DNA of 64,000 nt from VMCP01 sp965659745 (GCA_965659745.1 CBFHXF010000002.1:1-64000); one strand, 5' to 3'; shown: positions 1-8,347, numbered from the stretch's first letter. Numbers and translations: made by a program. Notes: generated from the letters alone by a model not told the origin.

Positions 1-712
1 GCGCGAAAGTTTGTAATATACTGGCTATAAAAACTTCCATCGAGGTAAAAAAAGAAGCGCTTTCAAATACGCGATCGATGAAGTTGATGGACAGATAATT
101 GCCTATGATGAATTTTTTGATGATACCCGAACTGATGAAAAAAGCACCCATGCTCAGATCTTTGGTACTGATGCGCCATTCCGAACTTCGTATTTTCTGG
201 AGGAAATTTTCTGCGCCTGCAATGGGTCCTGAAAGCATCAATGGAAAAAAGGAGGCATAGGTCCAGTAATGCAACAAGTTGGTTTCGGGTTCTTCGATAT
301 TTTCGTAATACACGTCAAACACGTAGCTCATGGAACGGAATGCATAGAAGGAAACGCCAATAAAATGCAGGGGAATAGGGAAGTGGGTGGCCGATTCCAT
401 GTCGTTCAAATGCAACCAATCGCTGATATGACGGAACGTTAAAATCAATCCGATATTAAGCAATACACTGCTCCGCATGAGCCATTTTTTAACCAAATCG
501 CTATGCTGTTTTTGAATGCCTTTAGCAATAGTAAAATCAATTGCAGACGCAGCCAGCAAAATCAACACCGCATAGTCAGTTAGCCACGTAAAGAAAAACA
601 AGTTGCCGATTAAAAGGATGCCAATTTTCCAAGAATTGGACTTGCCTCCCGCTAAAAAGAGTAGGTATAAAACAAACCAAAAGATAAAAAAAGCTGCGGT
701 ATTAAAGGCCAT
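1..712 (-). CDS. MBOAT-family membrane O-acyltransferase (AlgI/DltB-like), 3' end off window
   Basis: About 237 N-terminal residues are visible; the C-terminal half, which should carry the catalytic histidine, lies left of position 1. The ATG at 710-712 is followed by several hydrophobic segments. Conserved MBOAT features are seen: an S-F-Y-A-F-R-S-M-S-Y stretch near residue 120, and a F-F-P-L-M-L-S-G-P-I stretch near residues 150-160 that resembles the FPqlvaGPI signature of AlgI/DltB. Such enzymes take an acyl group from a cytoplasmic thioester donor and pass it across the membrane to an extracytoplasmic acceptor. It starts one base after the stop of the LysM-SGNH gene, so it is the last visible gene of the operon. 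Family assignment is firm; whether it is closer to DltB or AlgI, and its substrate, cannot be decided here. Confidence 0.85.
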   Translation of the reverse strand, partial: MAFNTAAFFIFWFVLYLLFLAGGKSNSWKIGILLIGNLFFFTWLTDYAVLILLAASAIDFTIAKGIQKQHSDLVKKWLMRSSVLLNIGLILTFRHISDWLHLNDMESATHFPIPLHFIGVSFYAFRSMSYVFDVYYENIEEPETNLLHYWTYASFFPLMLSGPIAGAENFLQKIRSSEWRISTKDLSMGAFFISSGIIKKFIIGNYLSINFIDRVFESASFFTSMEVFIASILQTFA

Positions 713-713
713 A

Positions 714-2426
714 TTACTTTACTTTTAATCGCTTTCCTGCCCGAATAAAATCACTTTTCATATTATTCAGACGTTTCAATTCAGAAACCGACATACGGTA
801 TTTTCGAGCAATACTGTATAGGGTTTCACCGCGTTGAATGGTGTGGTAACGAACAGATCCTGAGGATATATTCTGGCGAGGCGCTTTTTTAGGTACCCTC
901 ACATTTACGCTATTTACACTTCTTTTAGGGGCTGCCTCTTGAATTTCAAATTCGGTAAATACCTTCAATTTTTGTCCTTCTTTTAGCGCATAGCTTCCCA
1001 AACGATTCCATTCCTTTAATTGGATAACGCTGATATTATACATTTGAGCAATACCCCAGGCGGTTTCGCCTTTTTTTACGGTATGTTCTAGCCATTTTTT
1101 CTCGGCTGAATTAAGTTCTTTGGCCAATTCAACCGAATCCAATTGACTCGGATCTAAACAGGGTATGATAATAGATGTTTCTTTCTTTGTGGGGGTGAAA
1201 AATCGGCGATAGGTGCGTCCGAACGATTGATAAATTAGACTTCCTTTGAGTTCATACCCATCGCGGGTTAAATGCACCCCATCGCGATTGGCTAAATGCA
1301 GGGATTTCCAAATTTTCATGGATTGATTACCTCCTGCTACTCGATACCAATCATAAAAAGCTACATTTTCAGTTTTGGCTACATCCGATATCATCGTTGA
1401 GAAGATAGAACACGCTCTAACACTATAACCTCCACGGTGAATGTCTTGGCTGTTACTCAGTATAATGAGGGCATCTGGGGCATAGGTTTTGAACATTTCA
1501 ATGATCGATACCAAATTATCTTTGAAACGCTGTTGATCCATTCCTTTTTGATAAAAATCATTGGCACCTACATCTAAAATAATGGCATCTGGTTTTAAAT
1601 CGGTTAAATGTTGAGGGAGTTTGTTTTCCCTCATAATGGAATAATGCCCGGCCCCATTTATGCCTACGCTGGTGTATAACAGGCCGCGATTATCAGGCGA
1701 TTCAATGCTAATTCCGTAGATTTCAAAATAAGATTGAAGGGTATCGTTCTTGACCAATTCGAATAAGTATTCGGAACTTCCTTTGGGCATATCTACCCAA
1801 ATTTGATCGCTCAAAGAATCTACGGCATTTTTAAATACATCGACAAGCGCAGTATCGTTTCCAGCGATGATGCGCAGGTCGTAAGAACGCACCGAACGGT
1901 CCATTAAAATGCGCAAACGGGTAAATTCAGGTCGTATAGCACCTTCCTTAAAACTCAACTTAAATGCAGATTGGTGATCATAGGTGCGCGAAGTAATACC
2001 GGTAACCCCAATAGGAAGTTCTGGATAACGTTCAACATTACGGGCATAATACCATTTTCCGGTATGTTTTGAACGGTAATCGGCAGCAGTATGGGTACGT
2101 GCGGTGGTATAAGGAAAAACCATGCCTCTACCGGCATGTCCGAACGTGCCCCCCATCAAGGTGCGGGTTTCGTGCGTGAAAATGTCGGCTTGAACATGAG
2201 AATCTCCGATGTGTAAAATATGTACCCGCTGTTTATTGGTCTTTTTAAGTTTGGCCATGAAAGGCGCAATCAATGTTTTTCTATGGGTTTGAATCACATT
2301 CACGTTCGAGTCAATCCACGGATATTTTTGATATTCAAATTGATTCCAATATATCGGTTGTGACAAAAGGCTGTTGAAACCCATTCCCACAAAAAATAAA
2401 CTTAATAGTGCTTTTCTAATTCTCAT
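714..2426 (-). CDS. Secreted SGNH/GDSL-like hydrolase with two C-terminal LysM domains
   Basis: 570 residues. An N-terminal hydrophobic segment (about residues 5-21) looks like a signal peptide. SGNH blocks are visible: block I H-I-G-D-S-H with nucleophile Ser76, block III D-V-G-A-N-D-F, and block V D-G-V-H (about Asp382/His385). Two LysM domains follow at about 448-490 and 527-570, joined by a basic linker; LysM usually binds peptidoglycan or chitin-like glycans. SGNH proteins beside MBOAT acyltransferases (AlgJ/AlgX, DltD, PatB) transfer or remove acyl groups on envelope polymers. The 5' end overlaps the preceding gene by 4 nt, and the MBOAT gene begins 1 nt after the stop, so translation is probably coupled. 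Inference: a periplasmic acyl-handling enzyme held on the cell wall. Esterase versus transferase activity is unresolved. Confidence 0.85.
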   Translation of the reverse strand: MRIRKALLSLFFVGMGFNSLLSQPIYWNQFEYQKYPWIDSNVNVIQTHRKTLIAPFMAKLKKTNKQRVHILHIGDSHVQADIFTHETRTLMGGTFGHAGRGMVFPYTTARTHTAADYRSKHTGKWYYARNVERYPELPIGVTGITSRTYDHQSAFKLSFKEGAIRPEFTRLRILMDRSVRSYDLRIIAGNDTALVDVFKNAVDSLSDQIWVDMPKGSSEYLFELVKNDTLQSYFEIYGISIESPDNRGLLYTSVGINGAGHYSIMRENKLPQHLTDLKPDAIILDVGANDFYQKGMDQQRFKDNLVSIIEMFKTYAPDALIILSNSQDIHRGGYSVRACSIFSTMISDVAKTENVAFYDWYRVAGGNQSMKIWKSLHLANRDGVHLTRDGYELKGSLIYQSFGRTYRRFFTPTKKETSIIIPCLDPSQLDSVELAKELNSAEKKWLEHTVKKGETAWGIAQMYNISVIQLKEWNRLGSYALKEGQKLKVFTEFEIQEAAPKRSVNSVNVRVPKKAPRQNISSGSVRYHTIQRGETLYSIARKYRMSVSELKRLNNMKSDFIRAGKRLKVK

Positions 2427-3907
2427 TCTCCCGTTCTAATTTTAAATGCGGCATACGCATCTAATAGTTCTTTAGTTAATTCTTTGGCAAACAAACGCTG
2501 TCCGGAAGGACCTAAATGTCCGTCAAGACTTGCAATATGCGATTCGCGCCATTTTAATATTCCGCCTTTGTCGCGAATCATCTGATAAAAATCAAAATAG
2601 GCCATGCCTTCCTCCATGGCTACCTCTCGCATCCATTTATTTAAGGAAGCACATGAGGGATAACAAACAGCGGCCTCTCCATTTTGATATCCCATATCGC
2701 CTGGGCCAATGACCAAAAACGACATATTCGGACAGCTATTGCGGTATTTTCTGAAAAGGCTTCTAAAAATATCTTTTACCCATTTCTCACTTTTTAAATC
2801 AAGTTTCAAATAAGGCACCATATTGTTGCCGTAGTGGAAAATCACCAATCCCGTTCTCTGTGCTACCGATACCGACTGTAAAATTTCATTGGAAATGGCT
2901 TTGAGTCCGTCTCCCGAATGCCCGCGAATGCCGAAATTATCAACATAAACACCCGTTGTGTTTCCATCAAAATTCAATCCGTAAATTTTCATTTTACGAC
3001 CTCTACAACGGATTTGTATATTGCCATAAAGTGCAGAATCTCCAATACTATAGGCATTGATTTTCTTTTGCGAAAGCACTCTTTTCACAGGAATCCATGC
3101 GCTGTCTTTTTTAGTTTTCCATTCCACTTGAAAGAGCGTATCTGCATTGCATTGCAGACTCAGTTGCTTGTATTTTAGTGATTTAAGCACTTTTAGTTGG
3201 ATGGTATTCCATTTTTTGCTGTTTTCATCTGCGGGTAAAAAGACCAATCCCGAAGGACCGAAATCGTTGGTTTTTTTGCGGTGTTGAAAGCAATTGTATT
3301 TTTTCCAATCGGGCTGTTTCCCTAATTCCAAATCCATATAAGTAGCCGGATTGGTTATGGGAATGAATCCAATACCTCTACCACCAAAACGCGATTGCAT
3401 TTCTTTGCGAACCTCACGGGTAATACGATCGCCTTCTACTTGCGAATCACCGTAATACCAAATACGAACCGACTGTTTCGCCGCATTATTCAGGCGAACA
3501 AAAAACGATTCCAATAAATCTGATTTTGGAGAAAAATATAAATATTTTAATCCGGCGCTCAGGCTATCGTAAACAAGTAGGGCAGAATCTGATAAATCGA
3601 TATTCTCAGGTCGTTTTAAGGCATTCGGACTTTTACTTAGAATCACGTTTACAGGTGGAATTCCGTGTCGATCCTTTTTAGCTGAGTCTCTATTTAGGAT
3701 TAATGAATCTTCAGTATTGCCAATGGCGTTAGTGGGTAACGAAGGCTTTGTATTAAAGCCTTCCCAAGTATAAAAATAGATTCCCTTACTTTCGAGTATG
3801 AGTTTGGTGTTAGGGTTCGAAAATAGATATACACCTAGGCCCAATAAAGAACCGAGTATTATGGTAAATGCTATGGGTTTGCGATTAGGAAACACCTTTT
3901 TTCGCAA
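2423..3907 (-). CDS. Membrane-anchored SGNH hydrolase-like protein (DltD/AlgJ-like role inferred)
   Basis: 494 residues with one N-terminal transmembrane segment (about 12-30) and a presumed extracytoplasmic remainder. Block I is clear: Y-Y-G-D-S-Q with Ser155. A G-N-N stretch occupies the block III position instead of the usual G-x-N-D. Near the C terminus an L-D-G-H-L-G-P stretch occupies the block V position, but the Asp-His spacing is one residue shorter than the canonical DxxH. It may therefore be a divergent enzyme or a non-catalytic acyl-transfer partner, as discussed for DltD-like proteins. It overlaps the ACP gene by 23 nt upstream and the LysM-SGNH gene by 4 nt downstream, consistent with one translationally coupled operon. 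The fold call is fairly secure; the function is inferred from neighbours. Confidence 0.7.
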   Translation of the reverse strand: MRKKVFPNRKPIAFTIILGSLLGLGVYLFSNPNTKLILESKGIYFYTWEGFNTKPSLPTNAIGNTEDSLILNRDSAKKDRHGIPPVNVILSKSPNALKRPENIDLSDSALLVYDSLSAGLKYLYFSPKSDLLESFFVRLNNAAKQSVRIWYYGDSQVEGDRITREVRKEMQSRFGGRGIGFIPITNPATYMDLELGKQPDWKKYNCFQHRKKTNDFGPSGLVFLPADENSKKWNTIQLKVLKSLKYKQLSLQCNADTLFQVEWKTKKDSAWIPVKRVLSQKKINAYSIGDSALYGNIQIRCRGRKMKIYGLNFDGNTTGVYVDNFGIRGHSGDGLKAISNEILQSVSVAQRTGLVIFHYGNNMVPYLKLDLKSEKWVKDIFRSLFRKYRNSCPNMSFLVIGPGDMGYQNGEAAVCYPSCASLNKWMREVAMEEGMAYFDFYQMIRDKGGILKWRESHIASLDGHLGPSGQRLFAKELTKELLDAYAAFKIRTGE

Positions 3908-4133
3908 TAATCAAATCGATCATATCACCCACATTCTTCATGCCAATCAATTCTTTCAATTTGAATTTGATTTGAAAATGCGATTCTACGTCGGCAATCA
4001 TACTTAAATGGGTTAGTGAATCCCAGCCCGAAACCTGTTCGGCATTGAGGGTATCGGTAATTTCGATTTCAGGATTGCGAAATACTTTTGCGAAAATGGG
4101 TTGTAATTCTTGAGTTATTTGTACTTTATCCAT
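3885..4133 (-). CDS. Acyl carrier protein (DltC-like position)
   Basis: 82 residues, the normal size for a discrete carrier protein. The phosphopantetheine attachment motif G-W-D-S-L is present, with Ser39 as the predicted attachment site, followed by the usual helix II-III region. It lies downstream of an adenylating ligase and a GNAT gene and upstream of SGNH and MBOAT genes. This suggests it carries an activated acyl or aminoacyl group rather than serving general fatty-acid synthesis. The start overlaps the GNAT stop by 8 nt. No phosphopantetheinyl transferase gene is in the window, so loading would depend on one encoded elsewhere. The carrier-protein call is strong; the nature of the cargo is unknown. 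Confidence 0.87.
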   Translation of the reverse strand: MDKVQITQELQPIFAKVFRNPEIEITDTLNAEQVSGWDSLTHLSMIADVESHFQIKFKLKELIGMKNVGDMIDLIIAKKGVS

Positions 4134-4761
4134 GTTTTTTTATTAATTGTAATTTGCAATTGCCGCTCAACAAAGATAAACGTTCCAATGCCTCGTTACA
4201 TTGCCTTTCGTTCACAGAAAATCCAATGTATTCATATAGCGACACCGCATTTTTATTGATTTCTAATACCTGAATTTCGGCGGGGAAATCTTTATACAAT
4301 TCTAAGGCGTAATGAATTAGGGCTTTCATATGCCCTTTGCCACGGTGTAAAGGGTGAGTATATAAATGTTCTAACTGCACGTATTGCGGTATTCGAGGAA
4401 TGCTCACCGACGATAAAACCTGTAGTTTCTCTGTGGCTACTTCCCATTCTTTCTTAAGGAAAAAATTCAAAATTTGGGCTTTCAACATGTCTGATGAAAC
4501 ACCCCCAACTCCCTCTACCCATGCAGAAAGTCCGGCTACCGCATCGCCTTCCTTCGATTCTACCACGTACCAATGGTCTAAGCACCAAGGCTGATCAGCG
4601 ATCTCTTCGTCGAATATGCCTTTTATTATTTGCGAAAATTGCAAAACGGATATCCCAAAAGCCTCCGAATACGGGAAAATATCGCCTCCCGATTTTTCGC
4701 TTTCGATGATACAATCAATAATAAAATCTAAATCTTTCGTTTCGGCTTGGCGTATAATCAT
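4126..4761 (-). CDS. GNAT-family N-acetyltransferase
   Basis: 211 residues. The acetyl-CoA binding motif A is visible as H-R-G-K-G-H at about residues 139-144, preceded by a beta-strand ending in L-Y-T-H-P. A motif B region with N-K-N-A-V-S-L-Y-E-Y-I-G-F follows at about 175-188, typical of RimI-like GNATs. The gene sits between the adenylating ligase and the carrier protein, 37 nt after the former and overlapping the latter by 8 nt. No internal promoter core was seen in the gap. It may modify the carried group or the acceptor, or be a passenger; the substrate cannot be predicted. Confidence 0.85.
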   Translation of the reverse strand: MIIRQAETKDLDFIIDCIIESEKSGGDIFPYSEAFGISVLQFSQIIKGIFDEEIADQPWCLDHWYVVESKEGDAVAGLSAWVEGVGGVSSDMLKAQILNFFLKKEWEVATEKLQVLSSVSIPRIPQYVQLEHLYTHPLHRGKGHMKALIHYALELYKDFPAEIQVLEINKNAVSLYEYIGFSVNERQCNEALERLSLLSGNCKLQLIKKHG

Positions 4762-4798
4762 CAGGGATAATGGATTTGTTTTTTATTATACGGTTTAA

Positions 4799-6226
4799 TT
4801 ACTGGGTATCGATTATTAATCTTAAGGCCTTCTTGTCTACTTTTCCATTTGAATTCAGGGGAAATGGGTGAACGGCGTGAACCGCTTTGATATGCATGTA
4901 ATCGGGAAGGTGTTCGTTAACTTTTAATAGGTCAATGGATGTTGATTCTATATCAAATACCAGATGCAGTTCCCAACCATTAGCCGTTTCTATAGCCAAA
5001 CAACGGTTTTGTATTTCGGGAAGTATTTTGGAACCTGCAAATTCAATTTCCGATAACTCTACCCGGTATCCTTGGATTTTTATTTGGTCGTCGCTGCGGC
5101 CATGACAGAAATAATTTTCCCCATCGATACTTCCTATATCTCCGCTTTTGTAAAACCAAATGCCGTCTTTTTCAAAGAATTTAGAACGCTGCTCTTCATT
5201 GGCGTGCAAATACCCCTTCGTAGTTTGAGCGCCACCTAAACACAATTCCTTGGCCTCGTCTAACATAAGAGAAACGGTTTTCATTGGCTTCCCAATACAA
5301 ACGATGCCGTTGTTGTGCAAACACTCATTGATGTTTGAGGGAACGGTGTATCGGGTGCAATAAATAGTGGCTTCGGTTGGACCGTAAACGTTATCGATTT
5401 GGGTCTGCGGACAGGCTTTTGCCCATATAGCAACTTGAGAAAGTTTCAGGGCCTCACCGCAAAATTGGCTCACTTTTAAGTGTGGCAATTCCAATTCATC
5501 GGCATAGGGAGCCAACATTTCAACCGCCGAGGGCACCATAAGTGCGAAGCTGATTTCTTGACTTTCGAGGGTGTCGTAAAGAGCCAGAGGTTTTACCAAC
5601 TGCTGACTTGGAACATAAAATGAGGCACCCAAGAGGGTGGGTATGCCAAAGCTCATTACGGATAAATCGAAAGTAAGTTCGAACATCTGCAAGAACTTAT
5701 CTTGGCTATCTAAGATGTATCCCAATTCAAAAAAGCCATCGAAGAAGGCTTGTAAATTGCCAAAAGTAATGGGAACCCCTTTGGGTTTGCCGGTGGTTCC
5801 AGATGTGAATAAGATATAGGCGATATCGGTGTTTTCCGGCGCGAAAAATTTCCACCGAAAAGAAACAGGCACTTGTTTTTGAATGCAGGCTATGGTGTTT
5901 ATCGATGGAAGACCTACATTTTTGGAATCGAGCACCCATTTGAGTTCACTCGCATCGATAATATCTTGCAAACGTTGGGTAGGGTATTCGGGATTGAGGG
6001 GTACATAGGCTTTGCCGCTTAACCAGCATGCGATTAAGGCCGCATAAGTTTCGAAATCATTATGTAAAACAACCCCAATAGGTCCCTGACTCTGAGATAT
6101 CGGAAATTGGAATTCTTGAATGTAATCGGAAAGATTTTGGTAGGTATAGGCCTCATTTTCAATAACACACCAAGTTTTCTCGAGATGTTCTTGAATTCGA
6201 TGGGCTATGAACTCGGGGAACTGCAT
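4799..6226 (-). CDS. AMP-dependent acyl/amino acid adenylating ligase (DltA-like)
   Basis: 475 residues, ANL superfamily. Core motifs are intact: A3 T-S-G-T-T-G-K-P-K-G (141-150), A5 Y-G-P-T-E-A-T (281-287), A7 Y-K-S-G-D-I-G, A8 with G-R-S-D-D-Q-I-K-I-Q-G-Y-R-V-E-L, and A10 N-S-N-G-K with catalytic Lys462. A F-D-L-S-V-M stretch at 186-191 matches the start of the F-D-L-S-V-M-D-L-Y signature of D-alanine ligase DltA, where the Asp contacts the substrate amino group. This favours an amino acid substrate but does not prove D-Ala. It would adenylate the substrate and load it on the ACP encoded two genes downstream. It begins 3 nt after the gatB stop. Confidence 0.85.
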   Translation of the reverse strand: MQFPEFIAHRIQEHLEKTWCVIENEAYTYQNLSDYIQEFQFPISQSQGPIGVVLHNDFETYAALIACWLSGKAYVPLNPEYPTQRLQDIIDASELKWVLDSKNVGLPSINTIACIQKQVPVSFRWKFFAPENTDIAYILFTSGTTGKPKGVPITFGNLQAFFDGFFELGYILDSQDKFLQMFELTFDLSVMSFGIPTLLGASFYVPSQQLVKPLALYDTLESQEISFALMVPSAVEMLAPYADELELPHLKVSQFCGEALKLSQVAIWAKACPQTQIDNVYGPTEATIYCTRYTVPSNINECLHNNGIVCIGKPMKTVSLMLDEAKELCLGGAQTTKGYLHANEEQRSKFFEKDGIWFYKSGDIGSIDGENYFCHGRSDDQIKIQGYRVELSEIEFAGSKILPEIQNRCLAIETANGWELHLVFDIESTSIDLLKVNEHLPDYMHIKAVHAVHPFPLNSNGKVDKKALRLIIDTQ

Positions 6227-6229
6227 CTT

Positions 6230-7672
6230 TTAATCGTTGAGCATTTTATTCACCCATTGGTTGGTTGTTTTCGGATCGGCTTTTCCTTTGGAACGTTTCA
6301 TGACTTCGCCAACAAACATGCCCAAAAGGCCTTTTTTACCCCCTTTGAATTCAGCAACTTTTTCCGGGAATTCGCTCAACACTTGTTTTACCAATTCTTC
6401 AATGAATCCGGTATCGCTGCTGGTGGCTAAATTCAGTTTATCTACGATTTCTTGAGCGCTCGATTCGGGCGACTCAATAAGGGCAGGGAATAGTTTTTGA
6501 CTCGCGATGCTGTGATTGATGCTTCCGCCTTGGATCAATTGGATGATTTCGGCAATTTGAGTCGCCGCTAAGGGGAAATCTTGCAAGTTCAAGGCCCGTT
6601 CGTTCAAAAATCCGCGAATGGTAACCGTTACCCAATTGGAAGCGGTTTTGTGGGGAGCCCCTAAACGCACCAATTCTTCAAAATAAAAGGCCGACTCTTT
6701 ATCATCGATTAAAACTGAGGCATCATAATCGTTCAAACCATATTCTTCGGTAAAACGTTTGTATAGCGACTCTGGTAGTTCGGGCATGTGCTCGCGCACG
6801 CGTTGAATATCGGCGTCGGTGATTAGGGTAGGAGGCAAGTCGGGTTCTGGAAAGTAACGATAATCGTTGATGGCTTCTTTTTTCCTCATGGAAAAGGTAG
6901 AACCATTGAGTCCGTTAAAGCCTCTAGTTTCTCCCTGAACCGTTCCACCGGCTTCTATTAAGGCAATTTGTCGTTGTATTTCAAAATCGATGGCACGTTT
7001 CACATTAGAAATGGAATTCATGTTTTTGACTTCCACTTTGGTGCCAAAGGTTTTGGATCCAACAGGCATCACAGAAATATTGGCATCGCAACGCAAGCTT
7101 CCTTCTTCCATATTACCGTCGCATATTTCGAGGTAACGCACCAATCGGCGGATTTCAGATACAAACGCATAGGCTTCGTCGCCATTTTTAATATCGGGCT
7201 CAGAAACAACTTCGATCAATGGGGTACCTGCACGATTATAATCAACCAAGGTATCGTAAAGGTCTTGGTCGTGCATGCTTTTGCCCGTGTCTTCTTCCAT
7301 GTGAATGCGGGTAAGTCGGATAGATTTTCTAACTCCGTCTTTGGTTTTTATAGGAACGCGACCGCCAACACATAAGGGAGTATCAAATTGAGTAATCTGA
7401 TACCCTTTGGGTAAATCGGCATAGTAATAGTTTTTTCGTGAATAGCGGTTGATGCGGGTGATATCGCATTCCAATGCCAAGCCCATTTTCATGGCTTTTT
7501 CTATAGCTTGGGCATTGTGCATGGGTAAGGTACCCGGATGGCCTAAGCTGATGGGACTTACTTGTGTATTGGGTAATGCACCGTATTCGGTTGAATCGGA
7601 GGAAAAGGCCTTACTCTTGGTAAGGAGTTGAATATGAATTTCTAATCCAATAACGGCTTCGTAGGCTGACAT
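6230..7672 (-). CDS. gatB: Asp-tRNA(Asn)/Glu-tRNA(Gln) amidotransferase subunit B
   Basis: 480 residues, full length for GatB. The N terminus has the G-L-E-I-H-I-Q-L signature, and the S-L-R-C-D-A-N-I-S-V segment followed by K-V-E-V-K-N-M-N-S is diagnostic. The C-terminal YqeY-like tail is present, ending near W-V-N-K-M-L. GatB is the kinase/transamidation subunit of GatCAB, which converts mischarged Glu-tRNA(Gln) or Asp-tRNA(Asn) to the amide form in the cytoplasm. gatA and gatC are not in the window. It is the first gene of the minus-strand operon that continues into the DltA-like cluster with only a 3-nt gap. A TAnnTTTG core at 7683-7690 lies just upstream. Confidence 0.97.
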   Translation of the reverse strand: MSAYEAVIGLEIHIQLLTKSKAFSSDSTEYGALPNTQVSPISLGHPGTLPMHNAQAIEKAMKMGLALECDITRINRYSRKNYYYADLPKGYQITQFDTPLCVGGRVPIKTKDGVRKSIRLTRIHMEEDTGKSMHDQDLYDTLVDYNRAGTPLIEVVSEPDIKNGDEAYAFVSEIRRLVRYLEICDGNMEEGSLRCDANISVMPVGSKTFGTKVEVKNMNSISNVKRAIDFEIQRQIALIEAGGTVQGETRGFNGLNGSTFSMRKKEAINDYRYFPEPDLPPTLITDADIQRVREHMPELPESLYKRFTEEYGLNDYDASVLIDDKESAFYFEELVRLGAPHKTASNWVTVTIRGFLNERALNLQDFPLAATQIAEIIQLIQGGSINHSIASQKLFPALIESPESSAQEIVDKLNLATSSDTGFIEELVKQVLSEFPEKVAEFKGGKKGLLGMFVGEVMKRSKGKADPKTTNQWVNKMLND

Positions 7673-7682
7673 AATTGCCCAA

Positions 7683-7690
7683 CAAAGATA
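7683..7690 (-). promoter_or_regulatory. Promoter -7 core for gatB and the downstream operon
   Basis: On the minus strand this reads TATCTTTG, a perfect TAnnTTTG core, ending 10 nt before the gatB ATG. The predicted leader is therefore very short, about 5-7 nt. No clear -33 TTTG was seen. It diverges from the RNase P promoter about 40 bp away. Confidence 0.55.
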
Positions 7691-7726
7691 ACATACGATA
7701 ATGTGTTTTACTACCTGAAAAAGGTC

Positions 7727-7734
7727 TATTTTTG
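7727..7734 (+). promoter_or_regulatory. Promoter -7 core for RNase P RNA
   Basis: TATTTTTG, a perfect match to the Bacteroidota TAnnTTTG core. Only 3 nt separate it from the first predicted paired base of the RNA at 7738. Because bacterial RNase P RNA generally keeps its primary 5' end, this gives an in-window estimate that transcription starts about 3-5 nt after the core. Confidence 0.7.
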
Positions 7735-7737
7735 CAG

Positions 7738-8105
7738 AAGGCAGTTCGTTCTATCGACTTGCGAAAGCAAGTAGGAAAGTCCGGGCAACACAGGGCATCG
7801 CACTTCCTAACGGGAAGGGGGCCGAAAGGTTCACAGACAGTGTCACAGAAAAGTACCGCCCCGACGGGTTTGGGGTAAGGGTGAAAAAGTGAGGTAAGAG
7901 CTCACTCGTTCCGGTGCGAATCGGGATTGGGATAAACCTTGCGAGTTGAAAGACCGAATAAATCTGGATTAAAGGGCGGCCCGCTCGATCGCTTGCGAGC
8001 CAGAAGGGTAGGTCGATTGAGGTATTTCGTGAGAAATATCCTAGATGAATGATAGAAGCCACGGCAAAAACCGTGCGTACAGAACCCGGCTTACAGAACT
8101 GCCTT
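7738..8105 (+). ncRNA. rnpB: RNase P RNA (class A)
   Basis: About 368 nt. Terminal helix P1 is seen as AAGGCAGTTC (7738-7747) pairing with GAACTGCCTT (8096-8105). Universally conserved blocks are present: GGAAAGTCCGGGC near the 5' end, ACAGAAA followed by TACCGCC near 7846-7861, and GTGCGTACAGAACCCGGCTTA near the 3' end. The RNA is the catalytic subunit that removes tRNA 5' leaders. A perfect promoter core lies immediately upstream, and a short T-rich run follows P1. A tRNA gene on the same strand begins about 160 nt downstream but has its own promoter core. The long minus-strand frame opposite this gene is spurious. Confidence 0.97.
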
Positions 8106-8233
8106 TTTGTAACTCTTTGATTTAATGAGAACAACCTAATGAGAGTTGGAGTGGTTTGTTTAATTGGTGTATTTATTGCAAGATTTCATAAAAATATTTT
8201 AGATAACACTTGCATAATACCTATTCAATGTTG

Positions 8234-8241
8234 TACATTTG
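8234..8241 (+). promoter_or_regulatory. Promoter -7 core for tRNA-Gly
   Basis: TACATTTG, a perfect TAnnTTTG core, 22 nt before the tRNA 5' end. A possible -33 element CTTG lies at 8208-8211, about 22 nt upstream of the core. Confidence 0.65.
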
Positions 8242-8263
8242 CACCACTCTTCGGAAGAAGCAT

Positions 8264-8336
8264 GCGAGAGTAGCTCAGCTGGTAGAGCACAACCTTGCCA
8301 AGGTTGGGGTCGCGAGTTCGAATCTCGTCTCTCGCT
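8264..8336 (+). tRNA. tRNA-Gly (anticodon GCC)
   Basis: 73 nt, no CCA encoded. The acceptor stem GCGAGAG pairs with CTCTCGC (8329-8335), with U discriminator at 8336. The anticodon arm CAACC/GGTTG encloses the loop TTGCCAA, giving anticodon GCC at 8297-8299. The T-arm contains GTTCGAATC. All arms fold without mismatch. It is followed by an intrinsic terminator and appears to be a single-gene unit. Confidence 0.98.
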
Positions 8337-8347
8337 CAGCATAAAAA

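Noticed and set aside
7751..8134. Minus-strand open frame of 127 codons
   Set aside because: It lies opposite the RNase P RNA gene, whose conserved structure explains the sequence; no protein family is recognisable.
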